Positions 25,941 to 35,002 of a stretch of 64,000 nt of DNA are shown here, piece by piece. Within the stretch, counting starts at the first letter, position 1. Every line of letters starts with the position of its first letter. The DNA is from Lachnospiraceae bacterium (GTDB lineage Bacteria > Bacillota > Clostridia > Lachnospirales > Lachnospiraceae): assembly GCA_910575275.1 (NCBI GenBank), contig CAJTEE010000009.1, forward strand, positions 102,355-166,354, read 5' to 3'. Below the pieces are notes generated by a model. The model had not been told where the DNA came from and did not search any database. It saw only the letters and a list, made by a program, of their open reading frames with translations. Both the position numbers and the translations under genes were made by a program.

Positions 25941-26073
25941 ATAGGAAACGTCATAAATCTCTTTTTTATGACGTTTCCTATAGAATGGATTTTACCTGCC
26001 GCGGCGAGTGTTCGGTCCGGCCAGAAATCGCACTGCCAGTGCCAAAAGTGTGATGCTTGGCCGGATCGAACAC
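25940..26073 (+). ncRNA. Strongly structured 5' leader region before mgtE
   Basis: Hairpin 1 has perfect 18-base arms at 25940-25957 and 25965-25982. Hairpin 2 has 15-base arms at 26008-26022 and 26059-26073 (one G-U pair) enclosing an inner stem (26027-26034 with 26047-26054). A CCTTTTTG tract follows at about 26101. mgtE genes are often controlled by Mg2+-sensing leaders (the M-box in Bacillus), but I could not match the conserved M-box core here. Its regulatory role is an inference. Confidence 0.45.
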
Positions 26074-26164
26074 CGGGGGTTCCCTGGCCGCTGAGGTATG
26101 CCTTTTTGCGTGTGCATTTCTGTCTCCATGCCTTACAACTACATAAGGAATGGAGGAAAAGACA

Positions 26165-27532
26165 ATGTCTAAGGAATTAATGCCGGAAATTGACACGGAG
26201 GAGCTCCTTCAGATGGCGGACGACAAACAGTACCGCCGTTTGAAGGCGGCCCTTTTGGAGCTGAATGAGGTCGATATTGCCTCGTTTATAGAGGAGCTGG
26301 ACTCCGAGCGCACGGTGGTGGTGTTCCGAATGCTGCCGAAGGCGATGGCGACCGACGTGTTTGCCGAGCTGCCGGTGGAAAAGCAGACCCACATCATCAA
26401 CAGCATCACGGACCGCGAGCTTTCTGAGATCGTGGAGGAGCTGTATGTGGACGATGCGGTGGACATGCTGGAGGAGCTGCCGGCTACCGTAGTCCGCCGT
26501 GTGCTGCAGAATACGAAGCCGGATACCAGAAAGCTGATCAACCAGTTTTTAAACTACCCGGACAACAGCGCCGGGAGCATTATGACGGCCGAGTATATCG
26601 GACTGAAAAAGACCATGACCGTGGAGCAGTCGTTCGCCTACATCCGCAAGCACGGGATCGACTCCGAGACGATCTACACCTGCTATGTCATGGACGAGCA
26701 GCGCAGGCTCTACGGCGTCGTGACGGTCAAGGATCTTCTGATGAACCCGTATGAGACGACCTTAGAGGAGATCATGGATGTCCATGTGATCAAGGCGGTG
26801 ACGACAGAGGACCAGGAGGAGGTCGCCGAGACCATGAGCCGGTACGGGCTTTTGAGCCTTCCTGTGGTGGACAGTGAGGACAGGCTTGTGGGGATCGTCA
26901 CGGTTGACGATATTATGGAGGTCATGGAGGAGGAGGCCACGGAGGATTTCGAAAAGATGGCCGCCATGCTCCCGAGTGAAAAGCCGTACCTGCGGACAAG
27001 TGTGTTCCAGCTCGCGAAAAACAGGATTCCGTGGCTGCTGATCCTGATGCTGTCGAGTACGATCACGGGCGGGATCCTCGTGAAATATGAGGCCGCTTTT
27101 TCTGCCCTCCCGCTTCTGGTGACGTTTATCCCGATGTTAATGGACACCGGAGGGAACTCGGGAAGCCAGAGCAGCACGATGATCATCCGCGGTATGGCCG
27201 TCGGCGAGATCGAGCCTTCGGATATTTTAAAAGTACTGTGGAAGGAAGTGCGTGTCGGCGTGATGGTGGGGACCGTGCTGGCCGCCGTAAATTTCGTGCG
27301 GCTGATGCTTCAGTATCCGGGCAATACGTTGATGTGCCTGACGGTTGTCTTAAGCGTATTCTGCACGGTACTCGTGGCCAAGACCATCGGCTGTACGCTG
27401 CCGATCGGAGCCAAGGTATTAAAGCTTGACCCGGCGATCATGGCGTCGCCTATGATTACGACGATCGTCGATGCTGTGAGCTTAATGGTATATTTTACGC
27501 TGGCCTGCCGCCTTTTAGGGATGGCGGCATAG
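26165..27532 (+). CDS. mgtE: Magnesium transporter MgtE
   Basis: The 455-residue protein has an N-terminal MgtE domain (about residues 10-125), two CBS domains (about 130-255) and five C-terminal membrane helices. The conserved pore segment MDTGGNSGSQSSTM is present. MgtE forms a dimeric Mg2+ channel whose cytosolic domains close the pore when intracellular Mg2+ is high. ATG 26165 follows GGAGGAAAA; the upstream ATG 26150 overlaps that site. The long structured leader suggests RNA-level control. Confidence 0.96.
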   Translation: MSKELMPEIDTEELLQMADDKQYRRLKAALLELNEVDIASFIEELDSERTVVVFRMLPKAMATDVFAELPVEKQTHIINSITDRELSEIVEELYVDDAVDMLEELPATVVRRVLQNTKPDTRKLINQFLNYPDNSAGSIMTAEYIGLKKTMTVEQSFAYIRKHGIDSETIYTCYVMDEQRRLYGVVTVKDLLMNPYETTLEEIMDVHVIKAVTTEDQEEVAETMSRYGLLSLPVVDSEDRLVGIVTVDDIMEVMEEEATEDFEKMAAMLPSEKPYLRTSVFQLAKNRIPWLLILMLSSTITGGILVKYEAAFSALPLLVTFIPMLMDTGGNSGSQSSTMIIRGMAVGEIEPSDILKVLWKEVRVGVMVGTVLAAVNFVRLMLQYPGNTLMCLTVVLSVFCTVLVAKTIGCTLPIGAKVLKLDPAIMASPMITTIVDAVSLMVYFTLACRLLGMAA

Positions 27533-27605
27533 CCTGTGTATTTGCCTGCGCCCGATAAGAGGGAGGCATAAAATCCTGTGAAAGCTGCAGGGAATGGAGG
27601 AAATG

Positions 27606-29060
27606 ATGGAAAGGATAAGAACGAGATTCGCACCGAGCCCGACCGGCCGGATGCATGTGGGAAATCTGCGGACGGCGCTGTATACGTACCTGATTGCCAA
27701 ACACGGAGACGGGGATTTTATTCTCCGCATCGAGGACACGGACCAGGAGCGCCAGGTGGAGGGCGCCGAGGGTATCATCTACCGGACGCTTGAAAAGACC
27801 GGCCTTGTACACGATGAGGGGCCGGATAAAGACGGAGGCTTCGGCCCCTATGTGCAGAGCGACCGCCAGAAGGCCGGCATTTATATGGAATATGCGGAAA
27901 AGCTTGTGGAGAAGGGCGAGGCTTATTACTGCTTCTGTACACAGGAGCGCCTTGACGGTTTAAAAAAGACCGTAAACGGCGAGGAGATCATGGCGTATGA
28001 CAAGCACTGCCTGCATCTTCCGAAGGAGGAGATCGAGAGAAGGCTTGCGGCCGGGGAGCCGTTTGTGATCCGCCAGAATAATCCGGAGGAGGGGACTACC
28101 ACCTTTACGGATGAGCTGTATGGGGACATTACGGTCCCCAATGCAGAGCTTGACGACATGGTTCTCATCAAATCCGACGGCTATCCGACGTATAACTTTG
28201 CAAATGTCGTGGACGATCATCTGATGAAGATCACGCACGTGGTGCGCGGCTGCGAATACCTCTCATCCGCGCCGAAATACAACCGCCTCTATGAGGCGTT
28301 TGGCTGGGAAATCCCTAAATATGTCCACTGCCCGACGATCACCAACGAGGAGCATAAAAAGCTAAGCAAGAGAAGCGGGCATTCCTCCTTTGAGGACCTG
28401 ATCGAGCAGGGCTTTCTGACGGAGGCGGTCGTAAATTTTGTTGCTCTCTTAGGCTGGTCCCCGGAGGGGAATCAGGAGTTTTTCACGCTTCCCGAGTTGG
28501 TAAAGGCGTTCGACTACCACAATATCAGCAAGTCCCCGGCCGTCTTTGATATGGTGAAGCTGCGCTGGATGAACGGCGAATACATGAAAAAAATGGAGTT
28601 TGATGCGTTCTATGCGTTAGCAGAGCCGTATCTTTTGGAGGTGCTCCACAAGCCGTTGGATCTTAAGAAGATCGCGGCGATGGTCAAGACGAGGAGCGAG
28701 GTATTTTTGGATATCGCAGAGCAGGTGGATTTCTTTGAGGCGCTGCCGGAGTACGACGCTTCCATGTATGCGCATAAAAAGATGAAGACGACAAAAGAAA
28801 ACGCGCTGGAGACGCTGCAGGAGGTGCTGCCGATCCTGGAAAAACAGGAGGACTACTCCAACGACGCGCTGTATGCCGCCCTGTCTGCGTATGTGTCCGA
28901 AAAGGGAGTTAAGACCGGCTTTGTCATGTGGCCGATCCGGACGGCGGTCTCTGGAAAGCAGATGACGCCTGCGGGCGCGACCGAGATTATGGAAGTGCTC
29001 GGGAAGGAAGAATCCCTGGATCGGATTCGGAAAGGGATCGCGCTATTGGAGAAGGGATGA
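27606..29060 (+). CDS. gltX: Glutamyl-tRNA synthetase
   Basis: This 484-residue class I synthetase charges tRNA-Glu, and in many Firmicutes also tRNA-Gln for later amidation. The HIGH-type motif is [12 protein letters not shown] and the KMSKS-type loop is KKLSKRSG, followed by the alpha-helical anticodon-binding region. Three ATGs are clustered at 27594, 27603 and 27606. The last is favoured because GGAGGA lies at 27596-27601. It follows mgtE by 73 bases. Confidence 0.95.
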   Translation: MERIRTRFAPSPTGRMHVGNLRTALYTYLIAKHGDGDFILRIEDTDQERQVEGAEGIIYRTLEKTGLVHDEGPDKDGGFGPYVQSDRQKAGIYMEYAEKLVEKGEAYYCFCTQERLDGLKKTVNGEEIMAYDKHCLHLPKEEIERRLAAGEPFVIRQNNPEEGTTTFTDELYGDITVPNAELDDMVLIKSDGYPTYNFANVVDDHLMKITHVVRGCEYLSSAPKYNRLYEAFGWEIPKYVHCPTITNEEHKKLSKRSGHSSFEDLIEQGFLTEAVVNFVALLGWSPEGNQEFFTLPELVKAFDYHNISKSPAVFDMVKLRWMNGEYMKKMEFDAFYALAEPYLLEVLHKPLDLKKIAAMVKTRSEVFLDIAEQVDFFEALPEYDASMYAHKKMKTTKENALETLQEVLPILEKQEDYSNDALYAALSAYVSEKGVKTGFVMWPIRTAVSGKQMTPAGATEIMEVLGKEESLDRIRKGIALLEKG

Positions 29061-29099
29061 GCAGGCTGTGGTGTAAAATACAGATCAAGGAGAAAGAAT

Positions 29100-30257
29100 A
29101 TGAAAAAGGCGTGGATTGGATTTTTGGCTGCGGCGCTTGCCACATGGATGAGCGTGCCGGCGTTTGCCGGAAGCTGGAAAAAGGACGCATCCCGGCCGGC
29201 AAACGAAAACGGGATCTCAAACTGGTGGTATCAGAATGACGACGGCTCATATCCGGCGGGGTATTGGGTCTGGATTGACGGCAACCAGGACGGTCTTGCG
29301 GAGAGCTACCGGTTTAATGAAAACGGATGGCTGTATGTGTCAACCAAGGTGGACGGCTACGAGGTGGATGCCTCCGGCGCGTGGGTCGCAGGCGGCGAGG
29401 TGATGCAAAAGAACACGGGGGAGCAGACAAACCCGTCCGACAAAAAGAACGAATCTGACAGCGCCGCAAACACGTCGGATACGCAGACTGCAAACGGCTG
29501 GCGGCAGGATGCGAACGGCCGGCAGTACCTGAATGCGAAGGGGGAGGCCGTGACCGGCTTTAAAAAGATCTCGGGCAAGCGTTACTGTTTCGGCGAGGAC
29601 GGCTACATGCTGACGGGATATCAGGAGGTGGATGGCCAGGGATACTACTTCTTTGCAAACGGCGAACAGGCGACCAAGACGGTGCATGCATCAGACGACG
29701 GTGTCTATTATGTCCTTGACAAGACGGAGCATTATGTCGTGGACATCGTGGATGAGGATGACTGGAAGGAATATAAAAAGGAAGCGGACAGGGAAAGCGT
29801 CGATGTCTCCAATGTCGTGAATGAGAAGAACGAGATCAGCAAGACAGATGCGGGCGGCAGCGGCCTGACCGACGACGAAGCGTACAAAAAGATCATTGCC
29901 CTGAAAAAGAACTGGCCGGAGGGCAAAAAGTGGAACAACAGCAACTCGTATAAGAGCGGCAATCGCACCGGCTACGGCTGCGCGGGCTTCGCGTTTATGG
30001 TGCAGGACGAGGTCTTCGGCAAGAATGCATCCCGGACGAGGCACGATGAGCTGGACTGGGATGAGCTGCGTGTCGGGGATCATCTGCGGATCTATAACAA
30101 CGCGGGCGGCGAGCATTCCGTGATCATTTTGAAGGTCGAGGACGATTCCATCACGCTCTGTGAGGGGAACTACAATTCCTCGATCCACTGGGGGCGGAAA
30201 ATGACCATGGATGATCTGGATAGCGTGTTTATTTACCGTGAGACATATTATGACTAA
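29100..30257 (+). CDS. Secreted cell-wall-binding protein with papain-like (CHAP/NlpC-type) domain
   Basis: The 385-residue product has a signal peptide (cleavage near residue 24, AFA-GS) and an N-terminal module of about 85 residues that is almost repeated in the next gene. A low-complexity linker leads to choline-binding-type repeats (GWRQDANGRQYLNAKGEAVTG and related, about 130-200). The C-terminal domain has a candidate catalytic Cys294 (GYGCAGFAF), His339 (GGEHSVI) and a following EGNYN. It is probably a wall-associated amidase or peptidase, but activity is inferred only from this Cys-His spacing. Confidence 0.75.
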   Translation: MKKAWIGFLAAALATWMSVPAFAGSWKKDASRPANENGISNWWYQNDDGSYPAGYWVWIDGNQDGLAESYRFNENGWLYVSTKVDGYEVDASGAWVAGGEVMQKNTGEQTNPSDKKNESDSAANTSDTQTANGWRQDANGRQYLNAKGEAVTGFKKISGKRYCFGEDGYMLTGYQEVDGQGYYFFANGEQATKTVHASDDGVYYVLDKTEHYVVDIVDEDDWKEYKKEADRESVDVSNVVNEKNEISKTDAGGSGLTDDEAYKKIIALKKNWPEGKKWNNSNSYKSGNRTGYGCAGFAFMVQDEVFGKNASRTRHDELDWDELRVGDHLRIYNNAGGEHSVIILKVEDDSITLCEGNYNSSIHWGRKMTMDDLDSVFIYRETYYD

Positions 30258-30293
30258 ACGGACAAAAAAGGCAGACGAGGAGGAGATATTTCT

Positions 30294-31049
30294 ATGAGGA
30301 AAATATGGATGGGTGCGTTGACGGCGGCGATGGCTTTTACTATGAGCATAACGGCCTTTGCGGGAAACTGGGTGCAGGATGCATCTCGGCCGGCAAATGA
30401 GAACGGGATTTCAAACTGGTGGTATCGGAATGACGACGGCTCATATCCGGCGAACTGCTGGGCCTGGCTCGACGGCAACCAGGATGGGCTCGCAGAGAGC
30501 TACCGCTTTAATGAAAACGGCTGGATGTATGCTTCCACGAGAGTGGATGAGTATGATGTGGATGCCTCGGGGGCATGGACGATAAACGGCGAAGTGGTCA
30601 GAAGAAACGTAAACCAGCAGGCGGCTCAGGTGGATCTGGCAAAGAAGGGCTTCCAGAGAGAGTTGGCGATGCAGTGCTTTGACCTGATCAATGAGGAGCG
30701 AAAGAAAGAAGGACTCCAGCCGCTTGTATACAACGAGACATTAATGAACGGCTGCATCATCCGGGCAGAGGAGATTACGCAAAGCTTCTCTCATACGAGG
30801 CCGAATGGGAACCGCTTCCACACGGTCGTGTCAAGCCAGGCGCTGGGCGGTGATCCGATCCATCACCTCGGAGAAAATATTGCGGCCGGGTATCGCAGCC
30901 CCGCGGAGGCCGTACAGGGATGGATGGGCTCCGAGGGGCACAGGGCGAATATTCTGAGAGACAGCTACACAGAGGCAGCGGTGGGCTGCTATATTGACGC
31001 CGACTCCGAATATAAGGTCTACTGGGTACAGATCTTCTATCAGCCGTAG
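30294..31049 (+). CDS. Secreted CAP/SCP-domain protein
   Basis: The 251-residue protein has a signal peptide (residues 1-23) and the same roughly 85-residue N-terminal module as its upstream neighbour (ASRPANENGISNWWY, then DGNQDGLAESYRFNENGW). The C-terminal CAP domain has LINEERKKEGLQPL, SHTRPNGNRF, HLGENIAAGY and GHRANIL, as in bacterial CAP (YkwD-like) proteins. Bacterial CAP functions are poorly defined. It lies 36 bases after the previous gene and probably shares its transcript. The shared module suggests that both products are directed to one wall site. Confidence 0.85.
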   Translation: MRKIWMGALTAAMAFTMSITAFAGNWVQDASRPANENGISNWWYRNDDGSYPANCWAWLDGNQDGLAESYRFNENGWMYASTRVDEYDVDASGAWTINGEVVRRNVNQQAAQVDLAKKGFQRELAMQCFDLINEERKKEGLQPLVYNETLMNGCIIRAEEITQSFSHTRPNGNRFHTVVSSQALGGDPIHHLGENIAAGYRSPAEAVQGWMGSEGHRANILRDSYTEAAVGCYIDADSEYKVYWVQIFYQP

Positions 31050-31062
31050 ACGGATCGCAGAG

Positions 31063-32898
31063 ATGGAATTTAACGAGGCGCAGAATGCGGCTCTTTCCCA
31101 CCGGACTGGGCCGATGATGGTGCTTGCCGGGCCGGGTTCAGGAAAGACTACGGTCATTACGCACAGGATCAAAAGACTGCTGGAGCAGGGCGTAAGCCCC
31201 TCCGGCATTCTTGTTATCACGTTTACGAAGGCTGCTGCTGGAGAAATGGAAGAACGCTTCCTCTCGCTGCTGGAGCGGGAGGGAGAGAAGCTTCCGTCCG
31301 GTAAACGGGTGAGCTTTGGCACATTTCATTCGGTTTTTTACCGTATCCTGCGGCTCGCGTACCGTTTTCCGGCCGGAAATGTGGTCAGCGAGGAAGAAAA
31401 ACGGACATTTTTGAAACGTTTTCTGGCAGAGAGCGGGCTGGAGGTCGAGGATGAGGGCGAGTTTCTGGCCTCGATCATGAACGAGATCAGCTATGTGAAG
31501 GGAAACCGACTGGAGCTTTCCTGCTATTACTCGCAGAATTGCCCGGAGGAATGGTTTAAGCGGCTTTATGAGGGCTATGAAAACGAGCTGGCGCGGACCG
31601 GGAAAATTGATTTTGACGACATGCTGACGATGTGTTTTGCACTTTTTAAGGAGAGAAAGGATATCCTCGCGGCGTGGCAGCGGAAATTTTCCTATATTCT
31701 GGTCGATGAGTTTCAGGACATCAACAGTCTGCAGTATGAAATCGTGAAAATGCTTGCGCTCCCGGAAAACAATCTTTTTATCGTCGGGGATGATGACCAG
31801 TCGATTTACCGGTTCCGCGGCGCGAAGCCGGAGCTCATGCTGGGCTTTGAAAAGGATTATCCGACGGCGAAGCGGGTCCTTCTGGGTATCAACTACCGTT
31901 CGACGAGGGAGGTTGTCGCGGCCTCGCTCCGACTGATTGCCCATAACCGAGTGCGTTTTTCCAAAGAACTGCTTCCCGCTCACGGAAGCGGCCGTCCGGT
32001 CGATTTTGTGCTCTGTGCGAATCCGCCTGCGCAGATGGAGCGTGTGGCCAGGCTCCTCAGAGAGTATCAGAGGGCCGGCTATGAGTGGGAACAGATGGCC
32101 GTTTTGTTTCGAACCGGAACGAGCTCGGGGCTTTTGGCGGAGAAGCTGATGGAGTATAACGTGCCGTTTGTCCTGCGCGACGTGATTCCCGGCCTTTACA
32201 GCCACTGGATCGCAAAAGACATTTTCTCCTATCTGGCGCTCGGTGCGGGCAGAAGGAGACGGAGCGATTTTTTCCGGATTATGAATCGGCCCAACCGCTA
32301 TCTGAGCCGTGACGCGTTTGATACGTCGGAGGTTTCGCTGGATGCGGTGCGGGGCTATTACCGGGATAAGGACTGGATGGAGGAGCGGCTCACAGACCTT
32401 GAGGCGGATCTTCGCACAATCGGGCGCCTGAAGCCGTATGCGGCGATTCAGTATATCCGTCAGACGGTCGGCTACGACCGGTATCTAAAGGAGTACGCCG
32501 AATTCCGGCGCATGGATGTGGAGGAGCTTTTTGATATTCTCTGGCAGCTTTCGGAGAGCGCGGCCGCATTTTCGACGGCCGCAGAGTGGGCAGTTCATGT
32601 AAACCGCTACCAGGAGGAGATCGCCTGCCAGAAGGAGCAGGAGAGAACCGGCGTGACACTCTCGACCATGCATAGCGCGAAAGGGCTGGAGTATGCGGTC
32701 GTGTTTCTCATCGATGCGAACGAGGGCGTTGTCCCGCACCATAAGGCAGTGCTTCCCGCAGACCTGGAGGAAGAACGCCGGCTGTTTTATGTCGCCATGA
32801 CGCGGGCAAAGGAGCGGCTGCATCTTTTGGCAGTACGGGAACGCCGACGCAGACCGCAGGAGGTTTCGCGGTTTGTGGGGGAGTGTATGGGAACATAG
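31063..32898 (+). CDS. UvrD/PcrA-like superfamily 1 DNA helicase
   Basis: The 611-residue ATP-dependent helicase carries motif I GPGSGKTT, motif II VDEFQDIN, motif III GDDDQSIYRFRGA, motif V TMHSAKGLEYAVVF and motif VI FYVAMTRAKERL. It is shorter than PcrA (about 730 residues), with reduced subdomains and no C-terminal Tudor-like region, so it is a PcrA paralogue rather than PcrA itself. The frame is open from 30994, but ATG 31063 gives the family N-terminus (FNEAQNAAL). It begins 13 bases after the CAP gene. A role in repair or plasmid/phage replication is inferred. Confidence 0.92.
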   Translation: MEFNEAQNAALSHRTGPMMVLAGPGSGKTTVITHRIKRLLEQGVSPSGILVITFTKAAAGEMEERFLSLLEREGEKLPSGKRVSFGTFHSVFYRILRLAYRFPAGNVVSEEEKRTFLKRFLAESGLEVEDEGEFLASIMNEISYVKGNRLELSCYYSQNCPEEWFKRLYEGYENELARTGKIDFDDMLTMCFALFKERKDILAAWQRKFSYILVDEFQDINSLQYEIVKMLALPENNLFIVGDDDQSIYRFRGAKPELMLGFEKDYPTAKRVLLGINYRSTREVVAASLRLIAHNRVRFSKELLPAHGSGRPVDFVLCANPPAQMERVARLLREYQRAGYEWEQMAVLFRTGTSSGLLAEKLMEYNVPFVLRDVIPGLYSHWIAKDIFSYLALGAGRRRRSDFFRIMNRPNRYLSRDAFDTSEVSLDAVRGYYRDKDWMEERLTDLEADLRTIGRLKPYAAIQYIRQTVGYDRYLKEYAEFRRMDVEELFDILWQLSESAAAFSTAAEWAVHVNRYQEEIACQKEQERTGVTLSTMHSAKGLEYAVVFLIDANEGVVPHHKAVLPADLEEERRLFYVAMTRAKERLHLLAVRERRRRPQEVSRFVGECMGT

Positions 32899-32979
32899 CG
32901 ATTCGTGGCATTGGTGATTAGAACCGCCCCGGGCGGTACAGGCAGGGTATACCTGAGCGGTTAGGATAAAGGAGACAAA

Positions 32980-33495
32980 ATGGGCCTTGTACATATTTAC
33001 TGCGGAGACGGCAAGGGAAAAACCAGTGCCGCAATCGGTTTGGCGGTACGGGCGGCCGGGCGCGGGAAGCAGGTCGTTTTCGCGCGCTTCCTGAAGACAG
33101 AGGATTCCGGGGAGGTGCCGGGGCTTGGGACGCTTCCGGGAATCACGGTCTTGCCCTGTGAGAAAAGCTTCGGCTTCGTCTCTGCGATGGATGAGCAGAC
33201 AAGGCGCGAGGCGGCTGCGTATAACCGGTCGCTGCTTGAACGCGCGGTTACGGAGGTCAGAGGAAAGGATGTACTGGTGCTTGACGAGCTGCTCGTGGCG
33301 GTTTCGTACGGCTTTATTCCAGAAGAACGAGTCCTTGTCCTGCTTTCCGAAAACAGAGAGAGGCTTGAGATCGTTATGACAGGCAGGAGAGCGCCCGAGG
33401 CGCTTCTCTCTGAGGCGGATTATGTGTCGGAGATTGTAAAGCGGGCGCATCCCTATGACCGGGGAATACGGGCAAGAATGGGAATTGAATATTAA
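32980..33495 (+). CDS. cobO: Cob(I)yrinic acid a,c-diamide adenosyltransferase
   Basis: The 171-residue CobO/BtuR-type enzyme transfers the adenosyl group of ATP to reduced corrinoids to make coenzyme B12. It has the P-loop GDGKGKTSAAIG near the N-terminus, FARFLKTEDSGE, a VLDELL motif and the C-terminal HPYDRGIRAR segment. No other cobalamin gene is adjacent, so it may serve corrinoid salvage. ATG 32980 follows AAAGGAGAC. A perfect GC-rich 7-1-7 inverted repeat lies just upstream (about 32922-32937). Confidence 0.92.
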   Translation: MGLVHIYCGDGKGKTSAAIGLAVRAAGRGKQVVFARFLKTEDSGEVPGLGTLPGITVLPCEKSFGFVSAMDEQTRREAAAYNRSLLERAVTEVRGKDVLVLDELLVAVSYGFIPEERVLVLLSENRERLEIVMTGRRAPEALLSEADYVSEIVKRAHPYDRGIRARMGIEY

Positions 33496-33529
33496 GAGCC
33501 GCCGCAGAGCGGGAAAAGGAGAGGAACTT

Positions 33530-33871
33530 ATGGAAAAAGAGACGAAAAACAACAGAGCTGGCAGACAGGAGGCCGAGGATACCGAGGAAATGACCGTAAC
33601 ACTGACGTTAGACGACGGGACGGACCTGGAATGTGTCGTGCTCACGATCTTTGAGGCGGGGGAGAGGGATTACATCGCGCTGCTGCCGCTTGACGGCAGG
33701 GAGGCTGAGGATGGGGAGGTCTACCTCTATCGGTATCTGGAGGATGCCGACGGGAATCCGGATCTGGAAAATATCGAGAGTGACGAGGAGTATGAGATCG
33801 TCGCAGATGCCTTTGACGAGATCCTTGATGCCGAGGAATACGACGAGCTGGTGGGAGAGGATGAATTGTGA
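33530..33871 (+). CDS. DUF1292 domain protein
   Basis: This acidic 113-residue protein contains the DUF1292 core (TVTLTLDDGTDLECVV, then YIALLPLD and VYLYRYLED), a small Firmicutes family of unknown function. ATG 33530 follows AGGAGAGGA; the longer frame from 33455 runs inside cobO and is rejected. Confidence 0.88.
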   Translation: MEKETKNNRAGRQEAEDTEEMTVTLTLDDGTDLECVVLTIFEAGERDYIALLPLDGREAEDGEVYLYRYLEDADGNPDLENIESDEEYEIVADAFDEILDAEEYDELVGEDEL

Positions 33872-33989
33872 GGCACTGATGCCAGAAAGCAATTTCCGGA
33901 CATGTTTTATAGGATTGATGTTTTGAGGCCGGCAGTCTGACAGCATGGTGAATAGCGTCCATCGGTCATGGTGGGCGTTATTTTCTGCC

Positions 33990-34811
33990 TTATAAGAGAT
34001 TATGGGTCTGGAAATACCAGTTAAGCTCGGCTCCAGCAAACAGGATGCAGATGCAAAAATAGAGCCACAGCATCATGAGGATGACAGCGGTCAAGCTTCC
34101 GTAGGTGACGGCATAATTGCCAAAATACCTGAAATAAATGGAAAAGACAACGGAAAAGGCAGCCCAGCCGACGGCCGAAAAGACGGCTCCGGGAAGCTGG
34201 GAGCGGACGGGGAGCCGTTTAAACGGCAGCACGGTATAGACTGCCGTAAAAAAGACGATCAGGATCGCAACGGAGAGCAGACCGCGCCCGGGCGCGATCA
34301 GGAAGCTGAGGCGCGCCAGGCTGGGAAAAAGGAGAAGGAATTTTTTTTGCAGCATGCTGCCAAAGACGAGGAGCGTCAGGCAGACGACGCACATGATGGT
34401 AAACAATACCGTGTAGGCACTGCAGATCACACGCCGCAGGATATAGTTTCGCCTGGTCGTGATGCCGTAGACGCGGTTTAAGCCTCTCTCGATGCTTAAC
34501 ATTCCCTTTGAGGAGGACCAGAGAGCGGCGACGGCCGTGGCCGAGAGGAGTGCGGCGGGCGAGTCGGAATGCAGGCTCTCAAAGATGTAAAAGACGAGCC
34601 CGACAAGGTTATCCGGGATGACATGCACGACGAATTCGAGAAGGTCAGCCTCATGTACGATCGGGACAAGCTGGATCAAGGCCAGCAAAAGCATCAGAAA
34701 CGGAAACGCTGCGAGAATCGTAAAAAAAGATGCCTGTGCCGCATACACGGACATCTCATCCCGGGAATATTTATCGAAAATCTGTTTGCAAAGAAGAATA
34801 AACCAGATCAT
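33990..34811 (-). CDS. YihY/BrkB-family integral membrane protein
   Basis: The 273-residue protein has six predicted membrane segments and the family motifs FFTILAAFPFLMLLLALIQ near residue 30 and ATAVAALWSSSKGM near residue 95. The family was once called RNase BN but is not a nuclease; its function is unknown, possibly envelope-related transport. It is convergent with the DUF1292 gene and divergent from the MFS gene. Confidence 0.9.
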   Translation of the reverse strand: MIWFILLCKQIFDKYSRDEMSVYAAQASFFTILAAFPFLMLLLALIQLVPIVHEADLLEFVVHVIPDNLVGLVFYIFESLHSDSPAALLSATAVAALWSSSKGMLSIERGLNRVYGITTRRNYILRRVICSAYTVLFTIMCVVCLTLLVFGSMLQKKFLLLFPSLARLSFLIAPGRGLLSVAILIVFFTAVYTVLPFKRLPVRSQLPGAVFSAVGWAAFSVVFSIYFRYFGNYAVTYGSLTAVILMMLWLYFCICILFAGAELNWYFQTHNLL

Positions 34812-34920
34812 AGGGCCGCCTTTCTGCGTTTGATTGGGGACTGTATATAAATATTATCATACCGAGCAGAAAATAACAAGGCCGCCTGCCTTCCCCATAA
34901 GCAGGCGTATCGAAAGGTTC

Positions 34921-34983
34921 CTGTTCACTCCGTTCATGGCGACAAATAAAAATCTATGCTAAATCGCCTGCGGCGATGGATAA
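34921..34983 (-). repeat. Dispersed short palindromic element, copy C
   Basis: Read on the minus strand, this contains ATCGCCGCAGGCGATTTAGC, a GATTTTT tract and GAACGGAGTGAACAG, matching copy B (52027-52092) block for block. It lies just upstream of the MFS gene and touches its ribosome binding region. Confidence 0.75.
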
Positions 34984-35002
34984 AACTATGAGGAGAAAGA
35001 GT

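Noticed and set aside
26008..26110. M-box (Mg2+) riboswitch before mgtE
   Set aside because: The conserved M-box core could not be aligned by eye. The region is reported only as a structured leader, not as an M-box.
31138..32205. 355-codon open frame on the minus strand
   Set aside because: It is the antisense of the UvrD-like helicase gene, which has all its motifs on the plus strand. The minus frame has no recognisable domain and no good ribosome binding site.
32485..33645. 386-codon minus-strand frame
   Set aside because: It crosses the helicase, cobO and DUF1292 genes on the opposite strand and reads as low-complexity Arg/His/Pro sequence, a shadow of GC-rich coding DNA.
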